This document shows positions 27,941-36,911 of a DNA stretch of 64,000 bases, in pieces. Below the pieces are notes generated by a model, which worked only from the letters and a program-made list of their open reading frames with translations, did not search any database and was not told the DNA's origin. Made by a program: the position numbers and the translations under genes. Positions within the stretch are counted from its first letter, which is position 1; every line of letters begins with the position of its first letter. Source of the DNA: CAYIYO01 sp964367715 (GTDB taxonomy: Bacteria; Chlamydiota; Chlamydiia; Chlamydiales; Criblamydiaceae); assembly GCA_964367715.1 (NCBI GenBank), contig CAYIYO010000001.1:1-64000 (forward strand), written 5' to 3'.

Positions 27941-28663
27941 ATGGTTGGCGGTATTGGAAATGGTAATCTCGATTTTAGCGGATGGAATATTTTTTTTGAA
28001 AATGGCTCTACAGGAATTCCCCCTAGCCTCAACCCAGAAGAACGAGTTGAGAACCCCCTCTTTGTAGATTCTAATAAAGATCTTTCACTTGCTGCTGGAG
28101 AGTCTCCTGTAGAGCGATTAATCTCAGCTAGCACTCTACCAACTCAAGTGCCCGTGGAAATTACTGCTCCTGGTTCACTATTTGATAGTTTATCAAACGA
28201 ATTAATAATTAAAATAACTGCATATTTCCGCCCTGCCGATTTAAGCGCTTTTGCTAGGACAAGTCAAAAAGGAAGGCTTTTTGTTAGAGTAGAGCAAGCA
28301 AAAAGAGGTGGATATACAAAATATGATCTAGACGGAGCACTTCAACATCTATATAATTCAGCAAAAAAGAAAGCTATTAATGACCAAGAAATCGTCCTGG
28401 CTGCTGTTAAACAGAATGGCTCTGCGCTTCAATATGCAAGCAAAGAGCTTCGGCATGTCCCAGAAATCGTCATGGCTGCTGTTAAACAGAATGGCTGTGC
28501 GCTTCAATATGCAAGCGAAGAGCTTCGGCATAACCTAAACATCGTCAAGGCTGCTGTTCAGCAGGATGGCTGTGCGCTTAAATATGCAAGTGATGCGATT
28601 CGGAAAGACAGAGAAACCCCCATATTATCTCGGGGGTTATCTATTAGTGTGATTCGAGCTTGA
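27941..28663 (+). CDS. F-box and DUF4116-repeat protein, candidate host-directed effector
   Basis: From the ATG at 27941 the protein has 240 residues. Around residues 78-115 lies an F-box-like stretch: LFDSLSNELIIKI, then RPADLSAFARTSQKGR. Residues about 150-224 hold three 25-residue DUF4116 repeats of the form EIVxAAVKQNGxALQYAS. In eukaryotes an F-box binds Skp1 and recruits targets to SCF ubiquitin ligases; bacteria with such domains usually use them as secreted effectors. Secretion and host action are inference. The open frame extends upstream to 27776, but that part overlaps tRNA-Ser and is rejected. The repeats break off after the third copy, so the gene may be 3'-truncated. Lone arms of the type A repeat flank it. 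Confidence 0.75.
   Translation: MVGGIGNGNLDFSGWNIFFENGSTGIPPSLNPEERVENPLFVDSNKDLSLAAGESPVERLISASTLPTQVPVEITAPGSLFDSLSNELIIKITAYFRPADLSAFARTSQKGRLFVRVEQAKRGGYTKYDLDGALQHLYNSAKKKAINDQEIVLAAVKQNGSALQYASKELRHVPEIVMAAVKQNGCALQYASEELRHNLNIVKAAVQQDGCALKYASDAIRKDRETPILSRGLSISVIRA
28388..28612 (+). repeat. three tandem 75-bp repeats encoding DUF4116 units
   Basis: Units start at 28388, 28463 and 28538. Units 1 and 2 are nearly identical; unit 3 is more diverged. Each encodes 25 residues with AAVKQNG and YAS in common. Such identity allows copy-number change by slippage or recombination. Confidence 0.85.
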
Positions 28664-28719
28664 AAAGTCGCATGCAAAGGCAGAGATTTTTTTCCTACAG
28701 GCGATGGAAGTAGAAACTA

Positions 28720-28742
28720 ATTTTTGATTTCACTTGTGTATA
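28720..28742. repeat. partial type A palindrome (one arm)
   Basis: TTTTTGATTTCACTTGTGTATA-type sequence corresponds to the right arm of a type A element; no left arm precedes it. It lies just downstream of the F-box gene. Confidence 0.6.
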
Positions 28743-28777
28743 TATGCCTTTTAATTGCTCGTTTTTCTTGAGAAAAT

Positions 28778-28810
28778 AAAAATAGACTAAGGAATTCCTA
28801 GTCTATTTTT
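28778..28810. terminator. bidirectional intrinsic terminator
   Basis: AAAAATAGACTA and TAGTCTATTTTT flank AGGAATTCC, giving a 12-bp stem with T-runs on both strands. It lies between the plus-strand F-box gene and the minus-strand gene ending at 28833, so it can serve both. Confidence 0.8.
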
Positions 28811-28832
28811 AAATAAAATTTTATTAATTTAA

Positions 28833-29180
28833 TTATCCAATAATACATTCATTATTGATTAGAACTGTGCTAAAGAAAAGGCGCTCAGATCCATTTTCGG
28901 AGGAGGAAGTTTTTTTGTTTAAGAAATACTCGGAGGCGATATTTTGTAACTCTTCGTTAAATGGGGTCATGGTGACTGTGGCAGTAAATACTCTAGGGTC
29001 GTAACCTGTTCCGCGTTGGTCTTTTGGCGTAGCGTTAATTGTTAAAATCATTTTTGCTTTCATTTTAACTACAACACCTTCATCAAACCAGCCTGTAAAA
29101 CCTGTTGACTTTTCTCCTTGTTCTAGGTGGGCAGTTTGTTTTTCTAATAGGGGCCTTAAATTTGCGAAAGAAATGGTCAT
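28833..29180 (-). CDS. uncharacterised protein, 115 aa
   Basis: I do not recognise this protein. It is small, soluble and of mixed composition, with a predicted strand-rich middle (VVVKMKAKMILTINA). A good AAGGAG site lies 7 nt upstream of the ATG and a terminator follows the stop, which supports a real gene. It is separated from znuA by a 150-bp AT-rich divergent gap. Confidence 0.7.
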   Translation of the reverse strand: MTISFANLRPLLEKQTAHLEQGEKSTGFTGWFDEGVVVKMKAKMILTINATPKDQRGTGYDPRVFTATVTMTPFNEELQNIASEYFLNKKTSSSENGSERLFFSTVLINNECIIG

Positions 29181-29331
29181 TGTTGTCTCCTTGTGTGTTC
29201 AGTGTTTTCTAGTAAATATATATTATTTATTTTAAAAGTATCAAGTCAAAAATAAGTTTTTACTTCACTTTATAATTTGATAAAAACCTATTTTGCTGGA
29301 AATTAATGGGCATATAGTATAAATTATTTGT

Positions 29332-30177
29332 ATGCGTTCAATTTTCATTTTTACCTTTTTATTTATTGCGTCGTTCTTTTGCCTTCATGCGGAAGAATCA
29401 ACGATTTTAGTCAGCGTTTCGCCTCACAAATATTTTGTGGAGCGGATTGCAGGTGATACGGTCAAGGTGCAGGTCTTAGTGCCCACCGGAGCAAGTTCTC
29501 ATACGTTTGAGCCGACGCCCAAACTGATGATCAGCGCGAGTAAGGCGTCTATATGGTTTATGGTGGGTGAGGGATTTGAGCCTCGCCTTCGGGATGCATT
29601 GAAGAGCCATCATCCGGATATGCTGTTTGTGAACATGCGGGAAGGTGTCGATATGATTACGGCTTCTGAAGGAAGCTGCCATTGCTGTCACGATGCCAAC
29701 ATGCAAGACATGCACATTTGGTTGAGTCCACGCGAAGTAAAAGCACAGGCGCGCACGATCGCACAAACCCTAGAGCAGAAATATCCTGCCCATCGCGACC
29801 TTTATCAAAAAAATTTAGAAGCATTCATTGTGGAGCTTGATGCGCTTGATGCGGACATTCGCCACTCCCTCTCTAATAAAAGCACCAATGTGATCATGGT
29901 GATGCATCCGGCTTACGCCTATTTTGTTCGCGACTATGGCCTAGAGCAGCTTTCCATCGAATCAGAAGGGAAAGATCCGACTCCAAAACAGATGACCTCT
30001 ATCATTGAAAAAGCACGCCGTGCACATGTAAAAAAAATATTTATTCAGCCCCAGTATAGCAGCAAAGGTGCACGCTTAATCGCTGCTCAAATTGGTGCAG
30101 AAGTTGTCGAGCTGGATCCCTATTCCGAAGACTACATGAATTCCATGCGCGCGATCGGGCAGCAATTTGGATCCTAA
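29332..30177 (+). CDS. znuA: zinc/manganese ABC transporter substrate-binding protein
   Basis: Periplasmic metal-binding component of an ABC importer (cluster A-I, ZnuA/TroA family). A signal peptide is evident in the first 20 residues (FTFLFIASFFCLHAEES). Family features are SVSPHKYFVERI, the metal His in SSHTFEP near residue 57, HIWLSPR near 128, and VMHPAYAYF near 193. The loop near residue 114-118 reads CHCCHD, a short Cys/His cluster where ZnuA proteins carry a His-rich loop, favouring zinc. The stop lies 13 nt before znuC. The tag 'zinc' is more likely than manganese but not certain. Confidence 0.88.
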   Translation: MRSIFIFTFLFIASFFCLHAEESTILVSVSPHKYFVERIAGDTVKVQVLVPTGASSHTFEPTPKLMISASKASIWFMVGEGFEPRLRDALKSHHPDMLFVNMREGVDMITASEGSCHCCHDANMQDMHIWLSPREVKAQARTIAQTLEQKYPAHRDLYQKNLEAFIVELDALDADIRHSLSNKSTNVIMVMHPAYAYFVRDYGLEQLSIESEGKDPTPKQMTSIIEKARRAHVKKIFIQPQYSSKGARLIAAQIGAEVVELDPYSEDYMNSMRAIGQQFGS

Positions 30178-30190
30178 TAAGGAAAAAATA

Positions 30191-30976
30191 ATGAAATCTG
30201 CTGAGAAAAAAATCATAGTCAAATTTGATGACGTGAATTTTGCATATGGGGATGTTCCTGCCCTAACCGATGTCTCTTTTGAGGTGTTTGCGGGCGAATT
30301 CATGGGAATTATTGGTCCCAACGGTGGGGGGAAGACGACTTTATTAAAGTTGTTGATGGGATTCCTCTCTCCGCAAAGCGGAACCATCTCTCTTTTTGGA
30401 AAAGATCCCGACGCGATGCGTCAGCATGTCGGGTATGTTCCACAAAATTTACGGTATGATCGCCAGTTTCCGATTTCTGTGATGGAAGTCGTGTTGTCCG
30501 GGTTGCTCTCGCATCTCCCTTGGTATGGACGCTTCTCTGGAGAAGATAAAAAGGCGGCGATGGAAGCGCTGAATAAGGTGGGAATGCTGCCTTTTAAGGA
30601 CAGACACATCGGTGCATTATCTGGTGGACAGATGCAGCGTGTGCTGATTGCGCGTGCGTTGGTGTCAAAGCCGGCATTATTGCTTTTGGATGAGCCGACG
30701 GCAAATGTGGATCCACAGGCGCAGACCGATATTCTTAGCATTCTAAAAGCGTTGGCAGGCGATGTCACGCTGTTGATGGTCACGCACGACCTGCGTGAAT
30801 CGATTCATGTCGTCGAACGCATTATCTGCGTACAAAATACAGTGACGACATACGCTTCTAAAGAGGTGTGCGAGCATTTTGCTTTAGGACTGTACCATGC
30901 ACCTCTCCTCTTTCCAGAAGAAAGTAAGGATCCTTGCTGCCAGCTTCAAGTGAAAAAAGACGAAGGGGAAAAATAA
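30191..30976 (+). CDS. znuC: zinc/manganese ABC transporter ATP-binding protein
   Basis: ATPase of the metal importer. Walker A GPNGGGKTT near residue 43, signature LSGGQMQR, Walker B LLLLDEPTANVD and the switch His in VTHDLRE are all present. I chose ATG 30191 with AAGGA 8 nt upstream; an in-frame TTG at 30167 lies inside the znuA end. The C-terminal tail has CCQLQVKKDEGEK, with two cysteines beyond the ATPase fold. It shares the A of TAATG with znuB, implying coupled translation. Confidence 0.92.
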   Translation: MKSAEKKIIVKFDDVNFAYGDVPALTDVSFEVFAGEFMGIIGPNGGGKTTLLKLLMGFLSPQSGTISLFGKDPDAMRQHVGYVPQNLRYDRQFPISVMEVVLSGLLSHLPWYGRFSGEDKKAAMEALNKVGMLPFKDRHIGALSGGQMQRVLIARALVSKPALLLLDEPTANVDPQAQTDILSILKALAGDVTLLMVTHDLRESIHVVERIICVQNTVTTYASKEVCEHFALGLYHAPLLFPEESKDPCCQLQVKKDEGEK

Positions 30977-31818
30977 TGGAAGAATCACTCACCTTTTTTC
31001 AGGCGATGCTTGTCAATCCTCTTCTACTTACTGCTTTATTTGCAGGGCTTGCCGCCTCTGTTGTGAGCGGAATTATCGGTTCGTACGTTGTGGTAAAGCG
31101 GATTGTTTTTATTAGCGGGGGTATTTCCCACTCTGTCCTTAGCGGCATCGGCATTTGCCTTTGGCTGCAACGTGCGTATCATATGGAGTGGGCGAGTCCT
31201 ATCTTTGGAGCCCTTATCGCCGCTGTTGCTGCTGCGTTGATTATTGGATGGATCCATCTCAACTATCGAGAACGGGAAGACTCTGTCATTGCTGCACTTT
31301 GGTCGATAGGGATGGCCATTGGTGTTGTGTTTATTTCGCAGACTCCTGGATTCAACGTCGAACTCACGAATTTTTTGGTTGGAAATTTGTTGTGGGTGTC
31401 GCCCAATGACTTGTGGTTTTTGTGTGCGTTGGATGTGTTGGTATTGGCTGTTGTTTTTTGCCTTCATAAACGCTTTTTGGCGCTTTGTTTTGATGAAGAG
31501 CAGGCGAAGCTGCAAGGAATTCCTGTTAAAGCATTGTACTTGTTGCTGCTCGTGTTGACAGCGATTACCATTGTGTTACTTGTTCAGGTTGTCGGAGTCA
31601 TCCTTGTGATGACGATGTTGGCAATTCCTGCCTCTATTGCGAATTTATTTACGACACGTCTTTCGCGAATGATGCTGTTAGCGATTGTGTTTAGCTGGGC
31701 ATTCTGCATCAGCGGAATGGTCGTTTCTTATCATATGGATTGGCCTGCAGGAGCGTCGATTGCGTTGATTGCAGGAACGACATATGTTGCAGCGATGTTG
31801 GGAGTGAAGAAAAGGTAA
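30976..31818 (+). CDS. znuB: zinc/manganese ABC transporter permease
   Basis: Membrane subunit of the metal importer, 280 residues, with about eight or nine hydrophobic helices. Family features are the early GSYVVVKRIVFISGGISHS segment and a later VGVILVMTMLAIPAS segment. The start at 30976 overlaps the znuC stop by one base and has a GGGGA-type site upstream. The stop lies 6 nt before the 3' end of the convergent tRNA-Ser. No zur-like regulator is seen nearby. Confidence 0.92.
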   Translation: MEESLTFFQAMLVNPLLLTALFAGLAASVVSGIIGSYVVVKRIVFISGGISHSVLSGIGICLWLQRAYHMEWASPIFGALIAAVAAALIIGWIHLNYREREDSVIAALWSIGMAIGVVFISQTPGFNVELTNFLVGNLLWVSPNDLWFLCALDVLVLAVVFCLHKRFLALCFDEEQAKLQGIPVKALYLLLLVLTAITIVLLVQVVGVILVMTMLAIPASIANLFTTRLSRMMLLAIVFSWAFCISGMVVSYHMDWPAGASIALIAGTTYVAAMLGVKKR

Positions 31819-31823
31819 AAGAT

Positions 31824-31910
31824 CGGAAAGAGAGGGATTTGAACCCTCGGTACCCTTACGAGTACGCATCCTTAGCAGGGATGTGCCTTCAGCCGCTCAG
31901 CCATCTTTCC
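31824..31910 (-). tRNA. tRNA-Ser(GCT)
   Basis: On the minus strand the gene starts GGAAAGATGGCTGAGCGG and ends CTCTTTCC plus G. The anticodon loop CTGCTAA gives GCT, reading AGC and AGU. The anticodon stem CATCC/GGATG and a long variable arm are present, as in other serine tRNAs. CCA is not encoded, unlike the tRNA-Ser(GGA) gene in this window. Confidence 0.94.
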
Positions 31911-32013
31911 ATTAAGAAGAGTATCTTATTCGTGTTAGGATTTTATTGCAATTGTAAATAATCATAAAAATTTTCTTTGTCATTTAAAGGCAATGTGCGA
32001 TCACTATCCCCAA

Positions 32014-32207
32014 AAAAAGCCAATTTTTGAATTCAATTGTGTATATACACAAGTGAAATCAAGAATCGGTTTTTAAGCGATGTGAAAGCTCCCGTGATTG
32101 ACCGATCGAAAGTCGTTTAATATTAATAATATGAACCAACTTTCGATTGGTCAATCCCGGGGCTTTGACATGCTCAAAAAGCCAATTTTTGAATTCAATT
32201 GTGTATA
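32014..32207. repeat. long nested palindromic element, arm type A, with extra partial copy
   Basis: The 164-bp element at 32044-32207 starts TATACACAAGTGAAATC and ends GAATTCAATTGTGTATA. Its inner core, with CGATCGAAAGTCG on the left and GTTTAATATTAATAATATG at the apex, is the reverse complement of the 11405-11568 element. Immediately before it, 32014-32045 repeats the right-hand end of the element (AAAAAGCCAATTTTTGAATT followed by CAATTGTGTATA), so a partial and a complete copy adjoin at TATA. Confidence 0.85.
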
Positions 32208-32262
32208 AAATAAATAGTTGTGTTATTAATTGAATCAATCGTTTTAACGGAGGATATTCATC

Positions 32263-32670
32263 ATGTTTAGTTTTTTAGCTGCACATTTTATTGCTATTGT
32301 GGTGATTGCTGTGATTCATATGGCAGTAGGATTCTTTTGGTACCATCCGAATGCGTTTGGTAATTTGTGGGTGGAGGCGCATGGATTTTCTAGAGCAGAG
32401 TTGACAGCAACGACGAAGGATTATGCGGCGGCTTTTGGAATCGCATTCCTTGTTTCTTGGGTGATGGGTGGAGTGTTAGATTACTTCCTTATCCGCACCA
32501 TTTTTGATGCCTGGTATGTGGTATTTTGGATTTGGTTGGGATTTGTTGTGACGACTCAATTTTCCGGTGTTATCTGGGCAAAAAAGCCGATCAAAGCGTA
32601 TGCGATTGATGTCGGCTATGCGTTTGCGGCTTTTATGGCGATGGCATTTGCGTGGGGCATTGTTTTATAA
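32263..32670 (+). CDS. DUF1761 family membrane protein
   Basis: A 135-residue inner-membrane protein with four hydrophobic segments. The first contains IHMAVGFFWYHPNAFG, the hallmark of the DUF1761 family, whose function is unknown. GGAGG lies 9 nt before the ATG. The stop overlaps the end of the convergent tatD by 6 nt. It stands alone behind the long repeat element. Confidence 0.82.
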   Translation: MFSFLAAHFIAIVVIAVIHMAVGFFWYHPNAFGNLWVEAHGFSRAELTATTKDYAAAFGIAFLVSWVMGGVLDYFLIRTIFDAWYVVFWIWLGFVVTTQFSGVIWAKKPIKAYAIDVGYAFAAFMAMAFAWGIVL

Positions 32671-33447
32671 TTTAAAGAGATGGTTGGCATTGGCTTTTGT
32701 AGCGGATGCCAGCTCTTCTAAAGAGATTCCTTTTGCGTTCGCAATGCATTGTGCCGTTTCCAAAATGAAGGCCGGTTCATTTTGTTTTCCGCGTCGACCT
32801 TGTGGAGCGAGATAGGGAGTATCGGTTTCGATCAGAAGTTGATCCAAGGGAACTCTTTTTGCGACTTCTCGCAGCTCTTCACTTTTCTTAAATGTCACAA
32901 TTCCGCTGAGAGAAAGGAACCATCCCCGTTTGATGACTTCCTCGGCTTCTTGAAGCGTTCCAGTAAAGCAGTGGAGGACTCCCGGGGCGTGGGTGTTGTT
33001 GACGATATATTCTTCGTCGAGGATGCGGAAAAAATCTGCAAATGCATCGCGGCAGTGGATCACGACAGGAAGAGTGCATTCTAGGGCGAGCTGAAGATAG
33101 CGGCGGAGAAAAAGTTGCTGCGATTCTGGCTTCGAGTGGTGATGAAAATAGTCGAGACCCGTTTCTCCTACAGCGACGAGTTGTCCGTTACGCGCGGCGG
33201 CTGCCATCACGGGAAAGACGGCTTCGCCTTCGGCATCGACATCGTGTGGGGTTGTAGAGGCGACGTTATGAATCCATGGATATTTCTTTGCTAAAAGGAT
33301 CCCTTTTTCTAGCGTGTCGACATCCGTGCAGATGTTGATGATAGAGGTGATGCCCGCGTGTTGGGCATTGGAAAGGAGTTCTTCCACCATCGGGTAGACG
33401 GCGGAAGAGGTGAGGTGTGCGTGCGAGTCAATCAGTTCAATGGGCAT
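32665..33447 (-). CDS. tatD: TatD-family metal-dependent deoxyribonuclease
   Basis: TatD-type hydrolases are cytoplasmic metal-dependent nucleases. The 260-residue protein has the metal-binding DSHAHL near residue 7, GETGLDY near 95, VVIHCRDA near 127, LHCFTGT near 157 and ETDTPYLAP near 202, all typical. I chose ATG 33447 rather than the TTG six bases upstream. The start overlaps the end of dsbD by 11 nt and lacks its own good ribosome site, so translation is probably coupled to dsbD. Confidence 0.93.
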   Translation of the reverse strand: MPIELIDSHAHLTSSAVYPMVEELLSNAQHAGITSIINICTDVDTLEKGILLAKKYPWIHNVASTTPHDVDAEGEAVFPVMAAAARNGQLVAVGETGLDYFHHHSKPESQQLFLRRYLQLALECTLPVVIHCRDAFADFFRILDEEYIVNNTHAPGVLHCFTGTLQEAEEVIKRGWFLSLSGIVTFKKSEELREVAKRVPLDQLLIETDTPYLAPQGRRGKQNEPAFILETAQCIANAKGISLEELASATKANANHLFKL

Positions 33448-35590
33448 TTTCAATTAGGAGTTGGTTTTCGATTTTTTCTAAGGATTGAATAATAGAAGAG
33501 GGAGTCAACACTTGTGACATCACTTCTGCTTCATCATTTTTTCCATCATAAAGAAGGTAGAGAGGAACGCCACTACGGCCGTATTTCTTCAACTCTTCTG
33601 TGATGATAGGATCGTACTTGGTCCAGTCCGCTTTCATCTTCACGACACCCATTTCTGTCATCTTTTTATCGACTTCGTCGACAGAAAGCACAAGATGGTT
33701 TGCTTGGCAGATTAGGCACCAGCGCGCAGTGAAGTCGATGAAGACAGGAATCCCTTTTGCTTGCAGCTCTTTCAAACGTTCGCGAGAAAAGGGCTCCCAT
33801 GCGCCTGTTGGATGATGGTCGCCAATGCTTAAGGGACGCGTCTCTCCTAACGAATCAATTGCAGGAGAAGAAGCCGTGTAAATGATATTTGCCCCTAATA
33901 AAAAGCATGCAGTGGTGAAAATGAGTCCGACGATGCGGATAGGACGGCGACGAACAGGCGATCCCCATTTTCCAAAAATCCAGCTTCCAATTGCAAGGAG
34001 GAATAATCCCGCCATTAAAAGAAAGAGGGCAAAACTGTCGGTCTGCGCACCAAATACCCACAACAACCACATCACTGTGGCAATCATTATAAATCCTGTG
34101 GCCTCTTTAAAGGTTACCATCCACGGTCCAGGACGCGGAACAAAACGCAACAAGGAAGGGAATGCGGACAAAATGAGGTAAGGCAATGCCATCCCCAAGC
34201 CGAGGAATGTGAAGATAAGCAACGCTGCGAAAGGAGGCTGCGTCACAGCAAAGCCGACGGCAGGTCCGAGGAAAGGTCCTGTACAAGGCGTTGCCACCGC
34301 TGTTGCCAACACACCGCTGAAGAAGCTTCCGTACAAACTTTCTTTTTTCTCTTTCGTGACTTTTCCACTGTTCTGTCCTGCCCATGACGCAAAGAGGGTT
34401 CCCATTTCAAAAAGTCCAAACAAACTAAGTCCAAACACGAGCATCACTGCAGCAAGGCTCGCGACAAAAATAGGCTCTTGTAGTTGGAATCCCCAACCTA
34501 CGGAATGGCCATACGCCTGCAACAAAAGCAATCCGCTGGCAAGGGTCCAGAAAGAGACGAGGACACCAAGAGAAAAGGCGGCACCGTGTTTGAAGGTGGC
34601 GGATCGACTTTGTCCTGCCATCTTAACAAAACTTAAAATTTTAAATGAGATAACGGGCATAACGCACGGCATCAAGTTAAGGATAAGTCCTCCAACCAAA
34701 GCGGTCATTAGATAAAAGAGAAGTCCTCCTTCGAAAGCAAAATTTTCAGTCGCAGGTTCTGTGAGGGCAGGAGCTCCCACGCCTTTTTTAATGTCGTTAT
34801 ATGTTAAGAAGGAGCCGTCGCTTCCCTTGCTTTGAATAGGCGTCGCAAGGGCGATCGATTCTACTTCATCGCGTTCGATGACAAGTATTCCTTTTAAATC
34901 TGTGGAGGATCCGCTATCTTTTAGAACAATGCGTTGGCCTTTTTCGTCACTAATCAGGGTCGCTGGAATATGGTCGTCGATGAGATGTTGCTCTTCCGGA
35001 CAAAAATACGCATTTTTTATCGCCGTCCCTTTTTCTTCGACAGCAACTTCTAGGAGATCGCCATTGCGTGTGACCCCAAGAGTCATTTCTTTAGGAAGGC
35101 GTGCCACTGCCGCATTGATCGCTGAAGCAAAGTGTCCTTTTAATGCATTTAATTGTGTTCCGCCCGGTAAGCATGCGGTATCGGAACAGGCTAGCCATTT
35201 TAAAGAGGCTCCGATGTCGGGTGTCGCCACCCCTTTAGGAACAGAAATTTGCGTGAGGAGGAAAACTTCGCCTTCGTAGCCATATCCAACGACCGACTGG
35301 GAATCAAAGCGCTGGGGCGCCGGCCATAGTAAGGGTCCCGCTTGGTATCCGGAAGGAAGCTCCCAAGAAACAGAAATAGGAAATCCTGCATCGCCCGGAT
35401 TTTTCCAGTAGGCATGCCATCCGTCATCCAAAGTTAACCGAATGCCGACCCATAAAGGTTCGCCTGGCTTCACTGCTTCTGTATCATAGAAGAGTTCCGC
35501 TTTGACAGGAGATCCTTCTTGTTCGCTTCCTTCTAGTGAAGGCGAGAAGTAAAGGCTGACTGCCAGTAAAAGTATGAGTATTTTATTCAT
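33437..35590 (-). CDS. dsbD: thiol:disulfide interchange protein DsbD
   Basis: DsbD carries electrons from cytoplasmic thioredoxin across the inner membrane to periplasmic proteins. The 717-residue precursor has a signal peptide (about residues 1-20), a periplasmic N-terminal domain to about 270, a membrane domain with eight or nine helices including the redox cysteines in LMPCVMPV and VATPCTGPF, and a C-terminal thioredoxin-like domain with WCLIC near residue 630. All three modules are present. The start has GGTAGG upstream. It is divergent from tolQ and cotranscribed with tatD. Confidence 0.93.
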   Translation of the reverse strand: MNKILILLLAVSLYFSPSLEGSEQEGSPVKAELFYDTEAVKPGEPLWVGIRLTLDDGWHAYWKNPGDAGFPISVSWELPSGYQAGPLLWPAPQRFDSQSVVGYGYEGEVFLLTQISVPKGVATPDIGASLKWLACSDTACLPGGTQLNALKGHFASAINAAVARLPKEMTLGVTRNGDLLEVAVEEKGTAIKNAYFCPEEQHLIDDHIPATLISDEKGQRIVLKDSGSSTDLKGILVIERDEVESIALATPIQSKGSDGSFLTYNDIKKGVGAPALTEPATENFAFEGGLLFYLMTALVGGLILNLMPCVMPVISFKILSFVKMAGQSRSATFKHGAAFSLGVLVSFWTLASGLLLLQAYGHSVGWGFQLQEPIFVASLAAVMLVFGLSLFGLFEMGTLFASWAGQNSGKVTKEKKESLYGSFFSGVLATAVATPCTGPFLGPAVGFAVTQPPFAALLIFTFLGLGMALPYLILSAFPSLLRFVPRPGPWMVTFKEATGFIMIATVMWLLWVFGAQTDSFALFLLMAGLFLLAIGSWIFGKWGSPVRRRPIRIVGLIFTTACFLLGANIIYTASSPAIDSLGETRPLSIGDHHPTGAWEPFSRERLKELQAKGIPVFIDFTARWCLICQANHLVLSVDEVDKKMTEMGVVKMKADWTKYDPIITEELKKYGRSGVPLYLLYDGKNDEAEVMSQVLTPSSIIQSLEKIENQLLIENAH

Positions 35591-35723
35591 TATTACCTAC
35601 CTTTTTGTATGCTTCGGTTATCCTTGACATTTAGCTCAAACATTGTTAACACTGTTAACAAACAAAATGATTTGTTCGATCTAAAAGATTAAGGATTAAT
35701 CATTTATTATAAAGGAATTGTAA

Positions 35724-36470
35724 ATGTTTGTAAATCAATACATTCTTGGTGTAAACCCTTTTTTTGACGCTTACCTGCAGTCAGATCTCCTAGGCAAGCT
35801 CATCTTCATTGGATTGATCGCCTTATCGATTTTGACGTGGATGATCCTTATTTATAAAGTAATTTTGACTCAACGGGCCAGAAAAAATTCTTTAATTTTT
35901 GCGTCATCATTCAGTAACTATAAAGGAAATCTTTTAAATGTCGACATCTCTGTTCCAAAAGGTGAGGAAGGTGTAAATCCTTTTTTTAATTTGTATCAGG
36001 TTCTGAAAAAGCAAACAGTCGAACTCCTCAATAAAAATCGACGCTTCGGAGCTAAAGATGAAGAAACAGGCGCCTCCTTTTTGTCTTTATCCGATGTTGC
36101 CGTCGTCGAATCGCATTTGATGACGACCATTGCTTCTGAAATAAAATTTTTAGATAAGTATGTGTATGCGTTGGCGACGATTGTCAGTCTCGGACCTTTT
36201 CTTGGATTGTTAGGGACCGTGTGGGGAATTTTAACCACCTTTTCTGATATGCAGGCGCAGACCGGAGGCAACACAAGTCAGATGGTGTTGGGAGGATTGT
36301 CATTGGCGTTGACAACGACAGTGTTGGGATTATTAGATGCAATTCCTGCGTTGATCGGCTATAACTATTTAAAAAATGATATTCGTAATTTCGAAACCGA
36401 TATGCAAGCATTCTCCAATGGCATTCTTGCTTCTGTAGAGATGCAGTATCGAAAAGTAGAGTTGAACTAG
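35724..36470 (+). CDS. tolQ: MotA/TolQ/ExbB proton channel family protein
   Basis: Inner-membrane energiser subunit of the Tol system, 248 residues. Three hydrophobic helices are seen near residues 22-46, about 150-172 and 188-215, with LGPFLGLLGTVWGIL and LSLALTTTVLGL containing the family residues for proton passage. AAGGA lies upstream of the ATG. It heads the series tolQ, tolR, tolA-like, tolB, pal, LysM protein, which supports TolQ rather than ExbB, although the two cannot be separated by sequence alone. Confidence 0.88.
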   Translation: MFVNQYILGVNPFFDAYLQSDLLGKLIFIGLIALSILTWMILIYKVILTQRARKNSLIFASSFSNYKGNLLNVDISVPKGEEGVNPFFNLYQVLKKQTVELLNKNRRFGAKDEETGASFLSLSDVAVVESHLMTTIASEIKFLDKYVYALATIVSLGPFLGLLGTVWGILTTFSDMQAQTGGNTSQMVLGGLSLALTTTVLGLLDAIPALIGYNYLKNDIRNFETDMQAFSNGILASVEMQYRKVELN

Positions 36471-36478
36471 GATCGATC

Positions 36479-36910
36479 ATGAGTAGACGATTATTGCGAC
36501 GATATGCAGGGGATGAGGAGCAGCCGACAGTTAACTTGACGCCTTTAATCGATGTTGTTTTTGTGATTTTGATCATGTTCATTTTGATTGCCCCTCTTTT
36601 AGAGGTGGATCAGGTGGACCTTGCTGCTGCCACAGCGAATCCGCGTCAACCTTCTGTTGCCGTGACTGAGAATAGTCCCATCGCGATTCACGTCCTAAAA
36701 AACAACAAAATCAGCTTCAACAGCCAATATGTAAATCAAGACCGACTCCTCGTGCTGCTGCGCGAGGCGAAGCGTCAGCATCCAAAGGCGCGTCCTCAGG
36801 TTTTTCACGACAGAAATGCATTTTTCGGAACCTACCAGGCAGTTAAAAATGCAGTAGAAAGTGCAGGATTCGACCAAATGGATATTGTCCTCAAGCCATC
36901 AGGAGGATAA
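36479..36910 (+). CDS. tolR: ExbD/TolR family protein
   Basis: A 143-residue partner of the TolQ channel. It has the typical single N-terminal helix at about residues 22-42, preceded by VNLTPLIDVVFVILI, whose Asp is the proton-relay residue of the family. The remainder is a periplasmic domain. It follows tolQ by 8 nt and precedes the TolA/TonB-like gene by 1 nt. Confidence 0.9.
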   Translation: MSRRLLRRYAGDEEQPTVNLTPLIDVVFVILIMFILIAPLLEVDQVDLAAATANPRQPSVAVTENSPIAIHVLKNNKISFNSQYVNQDRLLVLLREAKRQHPKARPQVFHDRNAFFGTYQAVKNAVESAGFDQMDIVLKPSGG

Positions 36911-36911
36911 G

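Noticed and set aside
28388..28612. CRISPR-like array
   Set aside because: The repeats are 75 bp, contiguous without spacers and in frame with a protein. No other region shows regular repeats with spacers, and no cas genes are present.
34209..34715. Plus-strand open frame of 168 codons inside dsbD
   Set aside because: It is antisense to the conserved membrane domain of DsbD and has a composition expected of a shadow frame.
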